From the NCBI RefSeq assembly GCF_900109705.1, contig NZ_FOAI01000001.1:248001-312000 (forward strand): a DNA stretch of 64,000 nt, in the 5' to 3' direction. The translations under genes and the position numbers were made by a program. Of this stretch, positions 15,367-23,151 are shown in pieces. Source of the DNA: Roseivivax marinus. Its GTDB lineage: Bacteria > Pseudomonadota > Alphaproteobacteria > Rhodobacterales > Rhodobacteraceae. The stretch's first letter is position 1. Each line of letters begins with the position of its first letter. Under the pieces are notes generated by a model. That model was not told the origin of the DNA. It made no database searches and worked only from the letters and a program-made list of their open reading frames with translations.

Positions 15367-15386
15367 CTCTTACGTCTCAACCTAGC

Positions 15387-16127
15387 TCACTTCACCCCAG
15401 CCCACACCCCGTCCGCCTTGGCGGCCTCGGAGTTGAACCGCAGTGCGGCGCCCTTGCCGTCGGTCACGTTGGCTCCGGCCTCCTGCACGACCAGCGCGCC
15501 GGCAGCGATGTCCCATTCCCAGGTCTCGCGGAAGGTGAACATGGCGTCGAAGCGGCCCTCGGCCACGAGGCACATGCGGTAGGCCAGCGACGGGCGGTGG
15601 GACCGCCTCACGTTGGGCACGCCGTTGGGCCAGAACTTGGGCGCCATGTTGGGCTTGGTGGCCAGCACGTGCGCGCCCTCGAGCCCGGTGCGCGCCGACG
15701 GCGCGATGGGGGCGCCGTTGAGGTAGGCGCCGTGGCCCTTCGAGGCGGTATAGAGCTTGTCGACCAGCGGCAGGTAGACCACGGCGGCGGTGATCTCGTT
15801 CCCGTCGCAGACCGCCAGCGAGTGGGCCCAGATGTCGTCGCCGTCGATGAAGGACCGGGTGCCGTCGATGGGGTCCACAATGAAGGTCGAGGGCGCGAGG
15901 GTGCGCGTGGGGTCGTGGGCGCTTTCCTCCGACAGCCAGCCATAGGCCGGGCGGGCCGAGAGCAGCGTGTCGGCCAGCGCCTCGTTCACGGCGAGATCGG
16001 CGGCGGTCACCGGACCCTGGCCGCCGGGCTTCTCGCGGATGTCGAGGGGGCCGCCGATGTGGCGGGTGGCGACCTCGGCGGCGCGGTGGGCCGCGTCGAT
16101 GAGCAGGTCGAGATCAGTCGCCGGCAA
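15387..16127 (-). CDS. cysQ: Inositol monophosphatase family protein, probable 3'(2'),5'-bisphosphate nucleotidase
   Basis: This 246-aa Mg-dependent phosphatase shows the three family metal sites: GWLSEES (Glu), FIVDPIDGTRSFIDG (the DPIDGT signature) and WEWDIAAGALVVQEAGA near the C-terminus. In this neighbourhood such genes are annotated as CysQ, which hydrolyses 3'-phosphoadenosine 5'-phosphate in sulfur assimilation. Inositol-phosphate activity cannot be excluded. The start ATG overlaps the end of pmbA by 14 bases, so the two are co-transcribed. Confidence 0.88.
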   Translation of the reverse strand: MPATDLDLLIDAAHRAAEVATRHIGGPLDIREKPGGQGPVTAADLAVNEALADTLLSARPAYGWLSEESAHDPTRTLAPSTFIVDPIDGTRSFIDGDDIWAHSLAVCDGNEITAAVVYLPLVDKLYTASKGHGAYLNGAPIAPSARTGLEGAHVLATKPNMAPKFWPNGVPNVRRSHRPSLAYRMCLVAEGRFDAMFTFRETWEWDIAAGALVVQEAGANVTDGKGAALRFNSEAAKADGVWAGVK

Positions 16128-17466
16128 GGGTGAGCCCCTCGACCAGAAGCGACGGCACCACGCGGGTCAGCCACGGCCGCGCGTCGTTGGCGGGCACGAT
16201 GGAGCGCAGCATCTCGGGCAGCGACCCGGCGATGGTGACGCCCGAGACCGGGTAGGCGGGTTCGCCGTTCTCGATCCACATGCCGGCGGCGCCGCGCGAG
16301 TAGTCCCCGGTGTTGGGGTTGATCGTGGCGCCGATCATGGAGGTGACCAGCAGGCCGGTGCCGATCTCGGCCATGAGGTGTTCGCGGGTCCTGGAGCCCT
16401 GGGTCAGCGCGACGTTCCATGCCTGCGGCGAGGGCCCGGAGCTCAGCCCGCGCGAGGCGTTCGCGGTCGGCGCGAGGTCGAGCTGGCGCGCGGCGGCGAG
16501 GTCCAGCGTCCAGCCCGAGAGCACCCCGTCCGAGACGATGTCGCGGGGCCGGGTGGGCAGGCCCTCGGCGTCGAAGGGCCGCGATGCGAGGGTGCGCGGG
16601 CGGTGCGGGTCCTCGTGCAGCGACAGGCCCCTGGGCAGGACCTCTTCGCCCATGCGGCCGCGCAGCCACGAGGCGCCGCGGCCCACCGCGCGCCCCGAGG
16701 CGGCCGACAGCAGGTGCCCGATCAGCGAGGCGGCGATGCGTTCGTCGAAGATCACCGGGTAGGCGCCGGTCTTCGGGCGGCGCGGCGCCATGCGGGCGAG
16801 GGTGCGTTCGGCGGCGGTGCGGCCGATGTCCTCGGGGGTCCGCAGGTCCGCGGCGTGAGAGCGGGCATCGCCGTCGTAGTCGCGCTCCATCCCCGTGCCT
16901 TCCCCGGCGATGGCCACGCAGGAGAGAGAGCGCATGGTCCGCGCGTAGCCCCCCGAGAAGCCGTTGGTCGCCGCGAGGTGCATCCGGGTCTGCGAGAACC
17001 CGGCCGAGGCGCTGTCGATCCGGGTGATGCCGGGCACCGCGCGGGCGGCGGCCTCGGCGCGGCGGGCCTCGTCCTCGAGCGCGGCCGGTTCGGCGGCGAC
17101 GCCCGCGTCCCAGAGGTCGAGCGCGGTGGCGTCGGTGGCCTCTCCGGTGGCCACTTGCGACGGATCGGCGAGGCCGACATGCGGATCTTCGGGGGCGACG
17201 CGGGCCATGGCGACGGCGCGCTCGGCCATGGCGTTCATGGTCTCGGGGCGCAGGTCCGAGCCCGAGACCGTCGCCGCGCGGGTGCCGAGCAGCACCCGCA
17301 GGCCGATCTCCACCGCCTCCGAGCGTTCGGCCTGTTCCAGCGTGCCCGCGCGCACGTCCACGCCCACCGACGTCCCCGCGATCGCCAGCGCGTCGGCGGC
17401 GTCGGCCCCCGCCCGCGTCGCCGCGGAGAGAAGCGCGTCGGTGAGGGCGGAGAGGTCGTGGGCCAT
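16114..17466 (-). CDS. pmbA: TldD/PmbA family metalloprotease-related protein (TldE)
   Basis: This 450-aa cytoplasmic protein is the size of the PmbA/TldE subunit of the TldD-TldE protease, which processes small peptides. Visible family features are GVDVRAGTLEQAERSEAVEI, DSASAGFSQTRMHLAATNGF, SLSCVAIAGEGTGMERDYDG, TGAYPVIFDERIAASLIGHL, and ATINPNTGDYSRGAAGMWIE near the C-terminus. ATG 17466 gives the conserved N-terminus (MAHDLSALTDALLSAATRAG). No TldD is in the window. It leads the cysQ gene. Confidence 0.92.
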   Translation of the reverse strand: MAHDLSALTDALLSAATRAGADAADALAIAGTSVGVDVRAGTLEQAERSEAVEIGLRVLLGTRAATVSGSDLRPETMNAMAERAVAMARVAPEDPHVGLADPSQVATGEATDATALDLWDAGVAAEPAALEDEARRAEAAARAVPGITRIDSASAGFSQTRMHLAATNGFSGGYARTMRSLSCVAIAGEGTGMERDYDGDARSHAADLRTPEDIGRTAAERTLARMAPRRPKTGAYPVIFDERIAASLIGHLLSAASGRAVGRGASWLRGRMGEEVLPRGLSLHEDPHRPRTLASRPFDAEGLPTRPRDIVSDGVLSGWTLDLAAARQLDLAPTANASRGLSSGPSPQAWNVALTQGSRTREHLMAEIGTGLLVTSMIGATINPNTGDYSRGAAGMWIENGEPAYPVSGVTIAGSLPEMLRSIVPANDARPWLTRVVPSLLVEGLTLAGD

Positions 17467-18356
17467 GCGTGCGCGTCCTGTTCTTGGTCCGTCCTGAGGT
17501 AGAGGCGCGGGCAGGAGGGCGCAAGGGAAAGGGGCGGTGTCGGAGCGTCGCGCCGGGTGGCTCGGAGGGGGCGCGAAGAACTGCGTCGAGGGCATGACCG
17601 CGCGCCGCGGTGGGCGCTGGTCCGGGGGATTTCCCGCGGCATATGTCGGGAAGGGAGGGCACCGCGCGGGCGTTGCAGCGGCGGCGTGCGTGCCGTTCCT
17701 TCGGTGACCGATGGTGAGGACCGTGGGCGGACCGGTTCGACCGGTGGTGGACGGCCCCTGCCGCGGCTGACGTCCGATGAGCGCGATGCTCGTCCGGGCG
17801 CGGGGCGCCGGCAAACGGCCGACGCGCAGGGAGCGCACGTCGTGTCTGGCGAGGCAACAGCGCAGGTCGCGCCGATGAACGTGCCGCTTGCCCGGATCGC
17901 TGGGACCAACGTGGTGCCGGGGCCGACCGTGAGGGCCGTGCGGTCGGCGTGCAGCGCGGTTTGGACCTGAAGGGCGGGCCGGTCGCGGTGCTAGGTGCGC
18001 GGGTTAGGTGGCTCGGGCCGGGTCGCGCCACGCACGGTGCGGCCCGAGCAGCGCTGGGACCGGACGCCTCCGGCAGCAGTCGTGCAGCCCCTCCGAACGT
18101 GCCTCGCGGCGAAGAAGATGCCCACCAGAGCCACGGGGTGCTCTCCACAACACGTGGCACCTTAATGCCGGGCGGCCGAGGGCCCGCAGCGACCGCGGGA
18201 GGCGCTGCGACACTCGAGTCACGGGACCCTCATCTCAACGCACCAGCCCTCACGGCACTGCCTCGCCGGGCGAGCGGACGCCCGGACCGGCCACGGGACG
18301 GGCCGCTAAGGGCCCCGGACCCGTCCGGCCCGAAGCCCCTCGCGACCTCGCCCCGG
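17467..18356. other. 890-base gap with no supported gene
   Basis: The stretch is very GC-rich and contains several open frames on both strands. Their translations are low-complexity Arg/Pro/Gly/Ala strings with no family resemblance, and none has a convincing ribosome site. The first tens of bases are the likely pmbA promoter region. I see no RNA gene or terminator in it. Confidence 0.5.
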
Positions 18357-19430
18357 TCAGCAGTCCGAGCTGACCGAGACGTGTCCGCGGTCGATGCCGT
18401 CCACGGTGACGCTGCAGCCGTCACCGGCGTCCACGCTGTCCCCGAGCGCCACGGTCTGCGGCACCACGCCGTTCACCGCGATCCGGGCGCTGGTCGAATC
18501 CGCCGAGACGCCCGAGACGAACACCCGCACGTCGCCGTCGGCCAACCGGATCGTGTTGCCCGCGCGGGCCCCCTCAGGGGCCGGGAGCGCGTCGCCGCAT
18601 GCCGCCGAAACCACCGCGCGGCGGCCCGAGACCGAATCGAGCGCGACCATGCAGGGGCCGCCCTCCGTGTCGGCCTCGTAGGTCTCGCCGGTCGACAGCG
18701 CGGCGAGCGCGCCGTTGATCGACAGCCGCGCGGCGCCGCCCTCGGCGTCGACGCGGCTGACGAAGACGCGCACCGCCCCATCGGCGAACGAGGCGGTCTC
18801 GCCCGCGGCGATGCCCTCGAGTTCGCCGGCCTCGGCGACCGCCTGCGCCGCGGGGCTCTGCGCCTGCGGTTCCTGGCCGCCGCCTGCGCCGCTCTCGCCG
18901 TCGGCCGTCTGCGTGCCGGAGCTTGCATCGCCGGAGCCAGACCCGCCGGACCCCGAGCCGCCCGCCATCTCCGACAGACCGCCCATGGCACCGAGCGCGC
19001 CGGCAAGCCCCGACAGACCCTCGCCGAGACCGGACAGCGCGCCTTCCAGGCCCTCTTGCGCGTCCGCGCTTGCCGATAGGCCCTGATCCACGGCGCCGCG
19101 CAGCTCGGCCACCTGGCTTTCCAGCGCCGAGACCGCCTCGGCGGTGCCACCCAGTCCCGAAAGCTGCTCCTCGATCGCGGCGAGACGCGCGTCCAGCGCG
19201 GCGACGGACTCGGCGACCGCCGTGATGCCCTCGCCGGCCGATTGCGCCGCGTCGCGTGCCTCCGTCGCGGCGTCCCCGGCGGCGCCGCCGGCTTCGGTGG
19301 CCGGGGTCACCGCCGCGGTGACGGTGTCGCCGATCTCATCGAGCGAGGGCCCGGTCGAGACGGTGACGGTGCCGATCACCACGCCCGCCACGAGGCCCGC
19401 GACCCCCAATCCGATCGCCTTGGTGTCCAT
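18357..19430 (-). CDS. Membrane-anchored orphan protein with coiled coil and duplicated C-terminal domain
   Basis: The product has 357 aa. An N-terminal anchor (IGLGVAGLVAGVVIGTVTVS, 6-25) is followed by an Ala-rich helical region with coiled-coil character (AVAESVAALDARLAAIEEQL, 71-90; EAVSALESQVAELRGAVDQG, 98-117). A Gly/Ser linker at 157-185 comes next. Then come two copies of a roughly 68-residue beta-type unit, 210-278 and 291-357. They share DGxVRVFVSxV and ARxxxNG and have two cysteines each (C260/C278; C339/C357), likely two disulfides in the periplasm. No known family is recognised. Third positions are GC-rich as in the host. It stands alone between two gene-poor gaps. Confidence 0.7.
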   Translation of the reverse strand: MDTKAIGLGVAGLVAGVVIGTVTVSTGPSLDEIGDTVTAAVTPATEAGGAAGDAATEARDAAQSAGEGITAVAESVAALDARLAAIEEQLSGLGGTAEAVSALESQVAELRGAVDQGLSASADAQEGLEGALSGLGEGLSGLAGALGAMGGLSEMAGGSGSGGSGSGDASSGTQTADGESGAGGGQEPQAQSPAAQAVAEAGELEGIAAGETASFADGAVRVFVSRVDAEGGAARLSINGALAALSTGETYEADTEGGPCMVALDSVSGRRAVVSAACGDALPAPEGARAGNTIRLADGDVRVFVSGVSADSTSARIAVNGVVPQTVALGDSVDAGDGCSVTVDGIDRGHVSVSSDC

Positions 19431-19983
19431 GTGAAGTCCTCCCTGAAAATCATGACCGCCGCGCGAAAATCCGAGGGACCGGTGCGCGGCTGGTGGGAAT
19501 GGTAGACAGCCAGGGGCGATGCGCGAAGGCTTTTCGGCCCGTCTGCGGCACCGTGCCCGACCATTGGTCTAGCCCCGTGCCCGCCGAACGGGCAGATCGA
19601 CCGCGGCGTGCGGTCCCGGGCCTCCGGCCACGACGCACCGTAATCCGGTCCGCGTCCCGGCGGATCTGTCCGGTGCGCCCGGCCGAAGCCGCGCGTCACG
19701 TCGAATGCGCCCACGGGCCCGCGATCGACGCCCCGCCGTCACCGGCCCCCCACGTAGCATCTACCGCCACGCGATGGTCTGCGGCGCGCCGCGCCGAACC
19801 CGGACCGGGATCACCCGCCGGTCCTCTTCCCGTGCAGGATGCGTCCCGGAGCACGAAGGCGGAGCTCTCTGTCCGGCACCGCAGGCACGCACGCGCACCT
19901 GCCCCTTCTTCTCGGTGAAAATACTCCGGGAGCGCGAGGGCAGCGCCCTCGCTCCGCCGCGGGCCGCACGCGCCGCGGCGCGT
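19431..19983. other. 553-base gap without a supported gene
   Basis: Nothing coding is convincing here. The first part must hold the promoter of the orphan gene starting at 19430 and the last part the end of the phosphodiester glycosidase gene. A copy of the dispersed hairpin repeat lies at 19905-19952 and is listed separately. Confidence 0.5.
19905..19952 (-). repeat. Dispersed hairpin + AT-box repeat, copy C
   Basis: Read on the minus strand it is a hairpin (GCGAGGGC-GCT-GCCCTCGC) followed by CTCCCGGAGTATTTTCACCG and AGAAGAAG. This is the clearest copy of the family that also occurs at 335-386, 4427-4483 and 60642-60698. It lies just downstream of the stop of the minus-strand gene ending at 19984. 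Confidence 0.6.
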
Positions 19984-20745
19984 CTACTCTCCGGCGCCCT
20001 CCGCCGGGGCCGCGACGCCGATGATCGGGCCCATGGTGCGCCCGAAATCCGAGCGGTTCAGCGCCGGCGCGTGCAGCTTGGACACCGACCCGTCGAGAAA
20101 CAGCGCCTGGTCGACGCCCAGCCCGTCGCGGAACAGGCGGCCGAACTCGTGGAAGGTCACCGGTCGGTGCGAGATCGCGAAGATCGCCTCGCCGCCTCCG
20201 GCGAAGGTGCCGACGCCGTTGCGCACGTAGCGAGAGGTGCTGTCGGGCAGGAACCGGGGGTGCAGCTCGCCGTCGATCACCAGCATCGGTCCAGACTGGG
20301 TGGCGTGGCGGCACGCGGGGGGATCGGCGCGGTAGGCCTCGGTCTCGATCACCCGGGCGCGGTCGCCGGCGATGCAGAACACCCCGTTCGGGACGAGGCC
20401 GAAATTGCCCGGCCCGGCGCCGGCGACCAGCGGCGCGATCTCCTCGCCGTCCTGGATGTAGAGGCCCACCGGCGCGCGGTCGGCGTGGTACATGCCGGCG
20501 TTCATGGCGAAGGACAGGCGGCGGCCCTCGCCCTCGAGCGCGGCGTCGAGCCGTCCGAACTGCCCCCACGGGCGGCCGTCGGGGGCCTCGAGGAAGAGCC
20601 GCAGGTCGTCACGCTCCATGTCCACGCGGCACACGGTGTAGCCCTGTCCGTCGAAATCCAGCGTCTTGCATCCCAGCGCCAGCGCCGGCGCGGGGCCGAG
20701 GACGGCCGCGAGACAGAGCGCGGCGGCGGCGGACAGAAGGCGCAT
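19984..20745 (-). CDS. Secreted phosphodiester glycosidase family protein (NAGPA/DUF2233)
   Basis: This 253-aa product begins with a signal peptide (MRLLSAAAALCLAAVLGPAP, ending ALA). The NAGPA/DUF2233 landmarks are SFAMNAGMYHADRAPVGLYI, FGLVPNGVFCIAGDRARVIE, SGPMLVIDGELHPRF, AIFAISHRPVTFHEFGRLFR and the signature DQALFLDGSVSKLHAP. Family members cleave phosphodiester-linked sugars; the bacterial periplasmic substrate is unknown. It starts 7 bases after the rbfA stop on the same strand, so it is probably co-transcribed with rbfA. Confidence 0.85.
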   Translation of the reverse strand: MRLLSAAAALCLAAVLGPAPALALGCKTLDFDGQGYTVCRVDMERDDLRLFLEAPDGRPWGQFGRLDAALEGEGRRLSFAMNAGMYHADRAPVGLYIQDGEEIAPLVAGAGPGNFGLVPNGVFCIAGDRARVIETEAYRADPPACRHATQSGPMLVIDGELHPRFLPDSTSRYVRNGVGTFAGGGEAIFAISHRPVTFHEFGRLFRDGLGVDQALFLDGSVSKLHAPALNRSDFGRTMGPIIGVAAPAEGAGE

Positions 20746-20752
20746 CGGGGAC

Positions 20753-21148
20753 TTACTCGTCGATGTCGCGGCGGACGTTGTCCTGCGAGAACAGGCGCCG
20801 GGTCTCGTCGAGCCGGTCGAAGGTCTCGTCGAGGCGGAAGCGCAGGTCGGGCGAGAACTTGAGCGTCATCTGCTTCGACACCTGGCGGCGCAGCTCGCTC
20901 TTGTTGCGGGCGAGGATCTGCACGATGTCGTCCTGCCCTTCGCCGCCGAGCGGCAGCACGTAGGCGGTGGCGACCTTGAGATCCGGCGACACGCGCACCT
21001 CTCCCACGGTGATCGAGCGGCCCACGAGGTCGGGGTCGTGCACGTCGCCGCGCATGAGGACGTCGGACAGCGTGCGGCGGATCAGTTCGCCGACGCGCAG
21101 CTGTCGTTGAGAGGGGCCGTCGCCCGCGTTGTGTCGTGCCTTCGCCAT
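20753..21148 (-). CDS. rbfA: Ribosome-binding factor A
   Basis: This 131-aa KH-like 30S maturation factor is needed for 16S rRNA 5'-end processing. The family start (SQRQLRVGELIRRTLSDVLM), the segment GRSITVGEVRVSPDLKVATA, and LKFSPDLRFRLDETFDRLDE (family: PxLxFxxDxS) are present. ATG 21148 gives the normal length; an upstream in-frame ATG at 21184 would add an unlikely leader. It is divergent from dapB with 149 bases between them. Confidence 0.95.
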   Translation of the reverse strand: MAKARHNAGDGPSQRQLRVGELIRRTLSDVLMRGDVHDPDLVGRSITVGEVRVSPDLKVATAYVLPLGGEGQDDIVQILARNKSELRRQVSKQMTLKFSPDLRFRLDETFDRLDETRRLFSQDNVRRDIDE

Positions 21149-21297
21149 CGCTCCACAGGTAATCCCGCGGGGAAGATTTGCCAATGGGGGCCACGCGGCT
21201 CGTGGCGGGCGACGCCGGGGCAGGGCGCGGCGCTTTGCCAGCGCCCGCCCGCGCCGCTATGCAGGGCCGAGATGAAGGCACAGGCGGGAGAGACGGC

Positions 21298-22107
21298 ATG
21301 AGCGAGTTGCCGGGCGTTGCGGTGATCGGCCCCTCGGGGCGCATGGGGCGGATGCTGGTGGCCGAGCTTGCGCGCTCGGACCGGCTGCGGCTCGCGGGTG
21401 CGCTGGTGCGGCCGGGGCACGACTGGGCCGGGCGCGATCTCGGCGCGGCGCTGGGCGGGGCAGAGAGCGGCCTGACGGTGACGGACGATCCCGCAACCGC
21501 GCTGGAGGGCGTCGCGGCGGTGATCGACTTCACGGCGCCCGAGACCACGCTGGAGATCGCAGAGCATCTCGAGGGCCGGGGCGCGGTGCATGTGATCGGC
21601 ACCACGGGCTTCGATTCGGAGCAGCTGGCGCGGCTCGACGGCTACGGCGCGCGGGGCGTGCAGGTCCGGGCGGGAAACATGTCGCTCGGGGTGAACCTGC
21701 TGGTGAGCCTCACGCGGAAGGTGGCCGAGGCGCTCGACGCCGACTGGGATGTCGAGGTGATCGAGGCGCACCACAACCGCAAGGCCGACGCGCCTTCGGG
21801 CACCGCCCTGATGCTGGGCGAGGCCGCGGCGGCGGGCCGGGGCGTGACGCTGGACGAGGTGGCCGACCGGGGCCGCGACGGCATCACCGGACCGCGCGAG
21901 AGGGGGCACATCGGCTTTTCGGCGGTGCGCGGCGGCGACATCGTGGGCGAGCACGACGTGCTTTTCGCCGGGGCCGGCGAGCGGATCGTGCTGCGCCACA
22001 TGGCCACCGACCGGGGCATCTTCGCCCGAGGCGCGCTAAAGGCCGCGCTCTGGGGGCTCGACCGCGAACCCGGCACCTACGACATGGCGGACGTGCTGGG
22101 GCTTTGA
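21298..22107 (+). CDS. dapB: 4-hydroxy-tetrahydrodipicolinate reductase
   Basis: This 269-aa cytoplasmic enzyme reduces HTPA to tetrahydrodipicolinate with NAD(P)H in lysine/diaminopimelate synthesis. The sequence shows the dinucleotide fold ([15 protein letters not shown]), [27 protein letters not shown], the catalytic signature [19 protein letters not shown] (His and Lys) and [29 protein letters not shown] precedes ATG 21298. It fits with the aminotransferase at 35564 of the same pathway. Confidence 0.97.
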   Translation: MSELPGVAVIGPSGRMGRMLVAELARSDRLRLAGALVRPGHDWAGRDLGAALGGAESGLTVTDDPATALEGVAAVIDFTAPETTLEIAEHLEGRGAVHVIGTTGFDSEQLARLDGYGARGVQVRAGNMSLGVNLLVSLTRKVAEALDADWDVEVIEAHHNRKADAPSGTALMLGEAAAAGRGVTLDEVADRGRDGITGPRERGHIGFSAVRGGDIVGEHDVLFAGAGERIVLRHMATDRGIFARGALKAALWGLDREPGTYDMADVLGL

Positions 22108-22179
22108 CCTTTGCCGAAGGCGTGGCTCCGGGGGGACGTTGTTCCTGTCCGAATGCCCCGGGGCGGTTGGCGAAGGCAT

Positions 22180-22705
22180 TCCCAGTCGGCCGGATCGGCC
22201 AGTTGCGTCGCGCAGGCGCAGGTGCAGGGGCCGGGGAGCGGGACGATATCTCCGCCCGCCAGTGCTTGCCCATCCATCCTTCGGGCTGGCTGAGCGGGAA
22301 CGGCGGCGACACCCTCGCCACGCAGACCGGCCGGAAGCCGCTCTGTCGTTAGAAGGCGGGATCGGGATAGCTTGTCGTGACTTCGGCGCCCCCGGCCACC
22401 AGGTCTGCCAGGGGCCGTGACAAAAGCGCCTGCGCGATGCTTTGGCGCTGGCGCTCTGGCGTCACGGCGAAGGGCGACAGCATGTAGCCGATGCGTGGGG
22501 CGGCTCCGAGGGTCAGTCGGGGGAATACCGTCGCCGCGATCGGAGCGCCACGCTCTTCTGCCACTTAGACGCGTCGTTCCCGCGCGGGCATGACGGTCAG
22601 CAGACGCTCGACCAGATGTCGGACAAAGTGGCCTTCGTCGGACCCCTCCGAAGCGGTGAACCTGTCTCGAACAGCGATGACAGGGTGTCTTCGCGGCCTT
22701 CTCAT
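22180..22705 (-). pseudogene. Decayed GNAT acetyltransferase (YhbS-like) with in-frame stops and a frameshift
   Basis: Read on the minus strand, a GNAT chain can be followed across damage. HPVIAVRDRFTASEGSDEGH continues with FVRHLVERLL to a TAA at 22563-22565. It resumes in the same frame with EERGAPIAATVFPRLTLGAA, LSPFAVTPERQRQSIAQALL (acetyl-CoA loop; the family R/Q-x-x-G-x-G/A reads RQSIAQ) and EVTTSYPDPAF. A second TAA (22349-22351) replaces the expected Tyr of PAFYGR. SGFRPV and PFPLSQPEGWMG follow in frame, and then a shift is needed to read QALAGGDIVPLPGPCTCACA. A missense at the binding loop, two stops and a frameshift indicate a dead gene. It is convergent with dapB. Confidence 0.75.
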
Positions 22706-22876
22706 CAGGTCGAGCCGTCCAGCACTGTCCTGTCCGGCGGCGAGCCGCCACGGACCGCCGGGGGTGGCGGCAGGGTGGCTGCGCGGAGCGCGCGCGGCCA
22801 AGCTCACCGGGGCGGGAGGGGAAAGGGCCGAAGCCGTCCGGGTCGGTTTCGGCCGCGAGCCCGCAAGAGCCGGCGA

Positions 22877-23065
22877 TCAGAAGTCGATCGCCAGGCCCTT
22901 CTTCTCCCAGTCGCCGTAGCGCACGGGCTCGGGACCCTTGCGGCCGCCCAGCTCGACGGGGCGGGGGTTGGCGGCCTCGGCTTCGGCGGCCTCCTTGCGG
23001 CGCGCTTCGGCCTCTTCGAGGGCGCGGCGGGCGGCGGGGGGCAGGTCGTCGGGACGGTCTGTCAT
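22877..23065 (-). CDS. DUF1674 / succinate dehydrogenase assembly factor 4 family protein
   Basis: This 62-aa product begins MTDRPDDLPPAARRALEEAE and ends in the diagnostic RYGDWEKKGLAIDF (family: RfGDWe.kGr..DF). It contains an Ala/Glu-rich helix in the middle. The mitochondrial homologue SDHAF4/Sdh8 helps insert flavinated SdhA; the bacterial role is presumed similar. It is divergent from rsmB, a frequent arrangement in Rhodobacteraceae. Confidence 0.9.
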   Translation of the reverse strand: MTDRPDDLPPAARRALEEAEARRKEAAEAEAANPRPVELGGRKGPEPVRYGDWEKKGLAIDF

Positions 23066-23151
23066 CGGAACGCTCCTTCCTCGGGTGGCGGTCTTTGCGT
23101 CGGCCGCCGCCCCTGATATACGCCCGCGTCCCCGACGAACAAGGAAGCGCC

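Larger units (their letters stand above)
13545..15385. other. AT-rich two-gene islet inserted between DUF4170 and cysQ
   Basis: From about 13545 to 15385 the composition drops sharply. Two lines counted by eye (13741-13800 and 14341-14400) are 45% and 47% GC, against 75% at 13081-13140 just outside. It holds two plus-strand genes while both flanks (DUF4170-kdtA-lpxK and cysQ-pmbA) are minus-strand. These flanks are normally adjacent in Rhodobacteraceae (known gene order). No integrase, transposase, tRNA or clear terminal repeats are visible at the edges. It is best read as a horizontally acquired insert. Confidence 0.75.

Noticed and set aside
13545..15385. AT-rich islet as an insertion sequence or prophage fragment
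   Set aside because: No transposase, integrase, phage structural gene, terminal inverted repeat or target duplication could be seen.
17949..19079. Plus-strand frame of 376 codons opposite the orphan anchored protein
   Set aside because: The minus-strand product has a signal/anchor, coiled coil and an internal domain repeat. The plus-strand translation is Arg/Ala/Pro-rich without structure.
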